Source: Devosia sp. (GTDB lineage: Bacteria; Pseudomonadota; Alphaproteobacteria; Rhizobiales; Devosiaceae). Taken from it: 9,069 nt of DNA. The DNA lies in the NCBI GenBank assembly GCA_028290225.1, contig JAQGKH010000174.1:1-9069 (forward strand), in the 5' to 3' direction. A program made the position numbers and the translations under genes. How positions within the stretch are numbered: the first letter of the stretch is position 1; every line of letters starts with the position of its first letter. The notes below the pieces were generated by a model. The model had not been told where the DNA came from, made no database searches, and saw only the letters and a list, made by a program, of their open reading frames with translations. Shown in pieces: positions 6,364 through 9,069 of this stretch.

Positions 6364-6386
6364 CAACCGCTGAGCCCCACCTCCTG

Positions 6387-7571
6387 ATGCAGCATGGCAC
6401 CACCACCGATCCGCTGATCCTCGTGGGTGCCGGTCTGGCCAGCGCCTTGATCGCCCAGCGTCTGGCCGGGGGGAGCAATAATCCACCCCCTATCCTCATG
6501 CTCGAAGCGGGTGCCGAGCCCTTTGGCGATCACACCTGGTCGTTCCACGCCGCCGATCTCACCCCCGCCGATCTGACCTGGCTCAGCCCCTTGGTGGCCC
6601 ACCGCTGGTCCGGGCAATCGGTGCGCTTCCAGGCCTTTTCGCGCCATCTGCGCTCGGGCTATGCGAGCCTGTCCACGGCCTCGGTGGCGCAGGCCATCGC
6701 CGAGCTGCCCAATCTCCAGCTGCGCACCGCCGCAGAGGTGATCGAGTTGCGCCCGGACGGGGTCACCCTGGCCAGCGGCGAGCGCCTTCCCGCCCGCTGC
6801 GTCATCGACGCGCGTGGCTTCAACCCCAGTCCGCATTTGGCGCTCGGCTACCAGAAATTTGTCGGTCAGGAGGTCGAAACCACTCACCCGCACGGCATCG
6901 AGCATCCCCTGATCATGGATGCCTCGGTCGACCAGCACGATGGCTATCGCTTTGTTTACCTGCTCCCCTTTTCCCCCACGCGCATTCTCATCGAGGACAC
7001 CCGCTATTCCGATGGCGAAAACCTCGACCGCGCCGAACTTGCCCGCGACATCTCCGCCTATGCGCAAGCGCAAGGCTGGACCATCAGCACGGTGTTGCGC
7101 GAGGAACATGGCGTCCTGCCCATTGCTCTCGCCTATGACGCCGAAAAATTCTGGGCCGAACGCCCGCGCGATATTCCCCAGGCCGGCATGCGCGCCGCCT
7201 TGTTTCACCCCACCACCGGCTACAGCCTGCCCGATGCGGTACGCCTCGCCAATCTGATCGCCGATGCCTGGCCCCTGGGCAGCGCCGCACTGGCGCAGCG
7301 CATCCGCACTCATGCGCTTAAGCGCGCCCGGGAACAAAAATTCTACCGCCTGCTCAACCGCATGCTGTTCCGCGCCGCCCGGCCAAGCCAGCGCCATCTG
7401 GTGCTGCAGCGCTTTTACCGTCTGGGCGAACCGCTGATCGAGCGCTTCTATGCCGGGCAAACAACCCGGGCCGACATGGCACGCATCCTCATGGGCAAGC
7501 CGCCGGTCCCCATCCACCGCGCCATCCCCTGCCTGCGGGAAGCGCCATTCCTGTCGCAGGAGCCCTTGTGA
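6387..7571 (+). CDS. crtY: lycopene beta-cyclase
   Basis: CrtY converts the linear ends of lycopene to beta-ionone rings, giving beta-carotene by way of gamma-carotene, at the cytoplasmic membrane with a flavin/NAD(P)H cofactor. The 394-residue length is close to the proteobacterial norm (~385). The Rossmann motif LILVGAGLASALIAQRL (10-26) is followed by GDHTWSFH (47-54), DARGF (141-145), the MDASVDQHDGYRFVYLLPFSP block (177-197), IEDTRYSD (202-209), FHPTTGYSLPDAV (273-285) and the C-terminal RLLNRMLFRAARPSQR and FYRLGEPLIERFYAG blocks. The frame is open from 6261, but 6387 is chosen because homology starts immediately after it. No clear Shine-Dalgarno sequence precedes this ATG. Its last codons carry the crtI ribosome-binding site, and the stop overlaps the crtI GTG, so translation is probably coupled. 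Confidence 0.95.
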   Translation: MQHGTTTDPLILVGAGLASALIAQRLAGGSNNPPPILMLEAGAEPFGDHTWSFHAADLTPADLTWLSPLVAHRWSGQSVRFQAFSRHLRSGYASLSTASVAQAIAELPNLQLRTAAEVIELRPDGVTLASGERLPARCVIDARGFNPSPHLALGYQKFVGQEVETTHPHGIEHPLIMDASVDQHDGYRFVYLLPFSPTRILIEDTRYSDGENLDRAELARDISAYAQAQGWTISTVLREEHGVLPIALAYDAEKFWAERPRDIPQAGMRAALFHPTTGYSLPDAVRLANLIADAWPLGSAALAQRIRTHALKRAREQKFYRLLNRMLFRAARPSQRHLVLQRFYRLGEPLIERFYAGQTTRADMARILMGKPPVPIHRAIPCLREAPFLSQEPL

Positions 7572-9064
7572 GCGCCAAGCCCCACCAGACCGCCGCAGTG
7601 ATCGGAGCCGGCTTTGGCGGCCTGGCGCTGGCCATTCGCCTGCAAAGCGCCGGCATTGCCACGACGCTCTTTGAAAAACGCGACAAGCCCGGCGGCCGCG
7701 CTTACGTCTACACCGATGATGGCTTCACCTTCGATGCCGGCCCCACCGTCATCACCGATCCCGATTGCCTGCAACAGCTCTGGGCCCTGAGCGGGCGCAG
7801 GCTGGCGGACTATGTCACCCTCCTACCGGTAAGCCCCTTTTACCAGCTGTGCTGGGAAGACGGCTATCGCTTCGACTATGCGAACGACCAGGCCGACATC
7901 GATCGCCAGATCGCCGCCAAGTCGCCCAAGGACGTTGCCGGTTACCACCGCTTCCTGCGCTATTCGCAAGACCTTTACCGCGAGGGCTACGAAAAGCTCG
8001 GCACCGTGCCCTTCCTCAATTTCTGGTCGATGATCAAGGCGGCGCCCCAGCTGGTGCGCCTCGAAAGCCACCGCAGCGTTTATTCCAAGGTGGCCCAGTT
8101 CATCAAGGACGAGCAGCTGCGCCAGGCCTTCAGCTTTCATTCCTTGTTGGTGGGCGGCAACCCGTTCGAAACCTCCTCCATCTACGCCCTGATCCATGCA
8201 CTGGAGCGCCAGGGCGGCGTATGGTTTGCCCAGGGTGGCACCGGCGCGCTGATCGCGGGCATGGTGCGCTTGTTCGAGGACCTCGGCGGCAAGCTGCATC
8301 TCAACGCCGCCATCGACCGCATCGAAACGGCGGGCACCAGGGTCACCGGCGTCGCCCTCGTCGATGGCACCACCCACCCCTTCGACATGGTCGCCTCCAA
8401 CGCCGATGTGGTCCACACCTATAAGCATATGCTGCGCGCCACGCCCCGCGGCACCAACGAGGCCAGGGCGCTGGAAAAGAAGCGCTTCTCCATGTCGCTC
8501 TTCGTGATCTATTTCGGCCTCAAGGCCGAGCATCCCGAACTGCGCCACCACATGGTGCTGTTCGGCCCCCGGTATCGCGAACTCATCTCCGAGATCTTCA
8601 AGGCCGACGGCCTCGCCGATGATTTCTCGCTTTACCTGCACGCCCCCTCGGTCACCGACCAGAGCCTCGCCCCCGCCGGCTCCAGCGCTTATTACGTGCT
8701 CTCGCCCGTGCCCCATCTGGGCACCGCCCCCATCGATTGGGCTGTGCAGGGCCCGCTGTATCGCGACCGCATCCTCAAATACCTCAACGACCACTACATC
8801 CCGGACCTGCTCAAGGATCTGGTAACCGTCCGCCACTTCACCCCTTTTGATTTCCGCGATGAGCTCAACGCCCATCTGGGCTCGGCCTTTTCTGTGGAGC
8901 CGATCCTGACGCAAAGCGCCTGGTTCCGCCCCCATAACCGCGACGACCACTTCTCCAATCTCTACATCGTTGGCGCCGGCACCCATCCCGGCGCCGGCAT
9001 TCCCGGCGTTGTCGGCTCGGCCAAGGCCACCGCCGGCCTGATGATCGCCGCCGCGGCACCATGA
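7568..9064 (+). CDS. crtI: phytoene desaturase (lycopene-forming type)
   Basis: CrtI is an FAD-dependent, membrane-associated enzyme that introduces double bonds stepwise into phytoene; a four-step enzyme yields lycopene, the substrate of the upstream cyclase. The 498-residue length is typical. The N-terminal FAD-binding motif AVIGAGFGGLALAIRLQSAG (10-29) continues into FEKRDKPGGRAY and FDAGPTVITDP. The C-terminal carotenoid-desaturase signature NLYIVGAGTHPGAGIPGVVGSAKATAGLM (464-492) is intact, as is SFHSLLVGGNPFETSSIY mid-protein. The start is GTG at 7568, within the GTGA overlap with the crtY stop. AGGAG (7558-7562) lies 5 nt before it. The stop (7562 + frame end, TGA at 9062-9064) overlaps the next gene by ATGA. 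The number of desaturation steps cannot be read from sequence; pairing with crtY suggests lycopene as product. Confidence 0.96.
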   Translation: MSAKPHQTAAVIGAGFGGLALAIRLQSAGIATTLFEKRDKPGGRAYVYTDDGFTFDAGPTVITDPDCLQQLWALSGRRLADYVTLLPVSPFYQLCWEDGYRFDYANDQADIDRQIAAKSPKDVAGYHRFLRYSQDLYREGYEKLGTVPFLNFWSMIKAAPQLVRLESHRSVYSKVAQFIKDEQLRQAFSFHSLLVGGNPFETSSIYALIHALERQGGVWFAQGGTGALIAGMVRLFEDLGGKLHLNAAIDRIETAGTRVTGVALVDGTTHPFDMVASNADVVHTYKHMLRATPRGTNEARALEKKRFSMSLFVIYFGLKAEHPELRHHMVLFGPRYRELISEIFKADGLADDFSLYLHAPSVTDQSLAPAGSSAYYVLSPVPHLGTAPIDWAVQGPLYRDRILKYLNDHYIPDLLKDLVTVRHFTPFDFRDELNAHLGSAFSVEPILTQSAWFRPHNRDDHFSNLYIVGAGTHPGAGIPGVVGSAKATAGLMIAAAAP

Positions 9065-9069
9065 GCGAC
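9061..9069 (+). CDS. start of the next operon gene, possibly phytoene synthase (partial)
   Basis: An ATG at 9061 overlaps the crtI TGA as ATGA and encodes only Met-Ser-Asp before the window ends. The order crtY-crtI-crtB is common in proteobacterial carotenoid operons, so phytoene synthase is the expected occupant. Three codons cannot confirm this, and the start is supported only by the overlap geometry. Confidence 0.4.

Noticed and set aside
4561..6373. Two long plus-strand frames (4561-5439 and 5150-6373)
   Set aside because: Both run antisense to the secreted LprI/DUF3298 gene and the hydrolase, and their products look like shadow translations rich in Arg, Gln and Pro.
6363..7517. 384-codon open frame on the minus strand opposite crtY
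   Set aside because: It mirrors crtY almost exactly, shows no family motifs and has no ribosome-binding site supporting a start.
7823..8986. 387-codon open frame on the minus strand opposite crtI
   Set aside because: It lies wholly antisense to a convincing crtI, has low-complexity Gly/Ala/Glu-rich composition and no recognisable motif. Long antisense frames are common in GC-rich genes.

Overview
The window is about 9 kb of GC-rich (roughly 60-65%), densely packed bacterial chromosome. The protein families, the carotenoid gene order and the GC-rich intergenic double hairpin suggest an alphaproteobacterium, perhaps a Devosia/Pelagibacterium-like member of the Hyphomicrobiales (Rhizobiales). 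That placement is inferred from the look of the proteins and was not tested by a search. I see no tRNA, rRNA, CRISPR array, transposase or phage gene.

Region 1 (73-3389) is a sugar-acid catabolism module. A UxaA/altronate-dehydratase-family gene on the minus strand diverges from a FadR-type GntR/FCD regulator. The regulator is followed 42 nt downstream by a fumarylacetoacetate-hydrolase-family gene that resembles 2,4-diketo-3-deoxy-L-fuconate hydrolases. A dehydratase plus a diketo-acid hydrolase fits two steps of a non-phosphorylative L-fucose, D-arabinose or similar aldonate pathway. The dehydrogenases, lactonase and transporter would lie outside the window. A perfect 14-bp palindrome sits directly against the regulator's ATG and covers a plausible -10 element, so it is the best candidate for the regulator's own operator.

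Region 2 (3390-6148) holds small housekeeping or accessory genes. In order they are: a GC-rich double-hairpin element between convergent genes; a RidA-family gene (-); a small YjdJ-like GNAT gene (+); a secreted LprI-N/DUF3298 protein (-); and an alpha/beta serine hydrolase (-). A near-perfect 23-bp interrupted palindrome lies between the divergent ridA-like and GNAT genes.

Region 3 (6149-9069) starts with a 238-bp divergent spacer, followed by a carotenoid operon on the plus strand. Lycopene beta-cyclase (crtY) overlaps phytoene desaturase (crtI) by 4 nt (GTGA). crtI in turn overlaps the start of another gene by ATGA at the window edge, probably phytoene synthase (crtB). Together these would take phytoene through lycopene to beta-carotene. 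A 17-bp palindrome overlaps the putative crtY -10 region.

Positions 1-72 hold no gene that can be assigned. No gene-free stretch exceeds 300 bases. I found no clearly new multi-gene system; the most useful leads are the three palindromic candidate operators and the unresolved substrate of the sugar-acid module.
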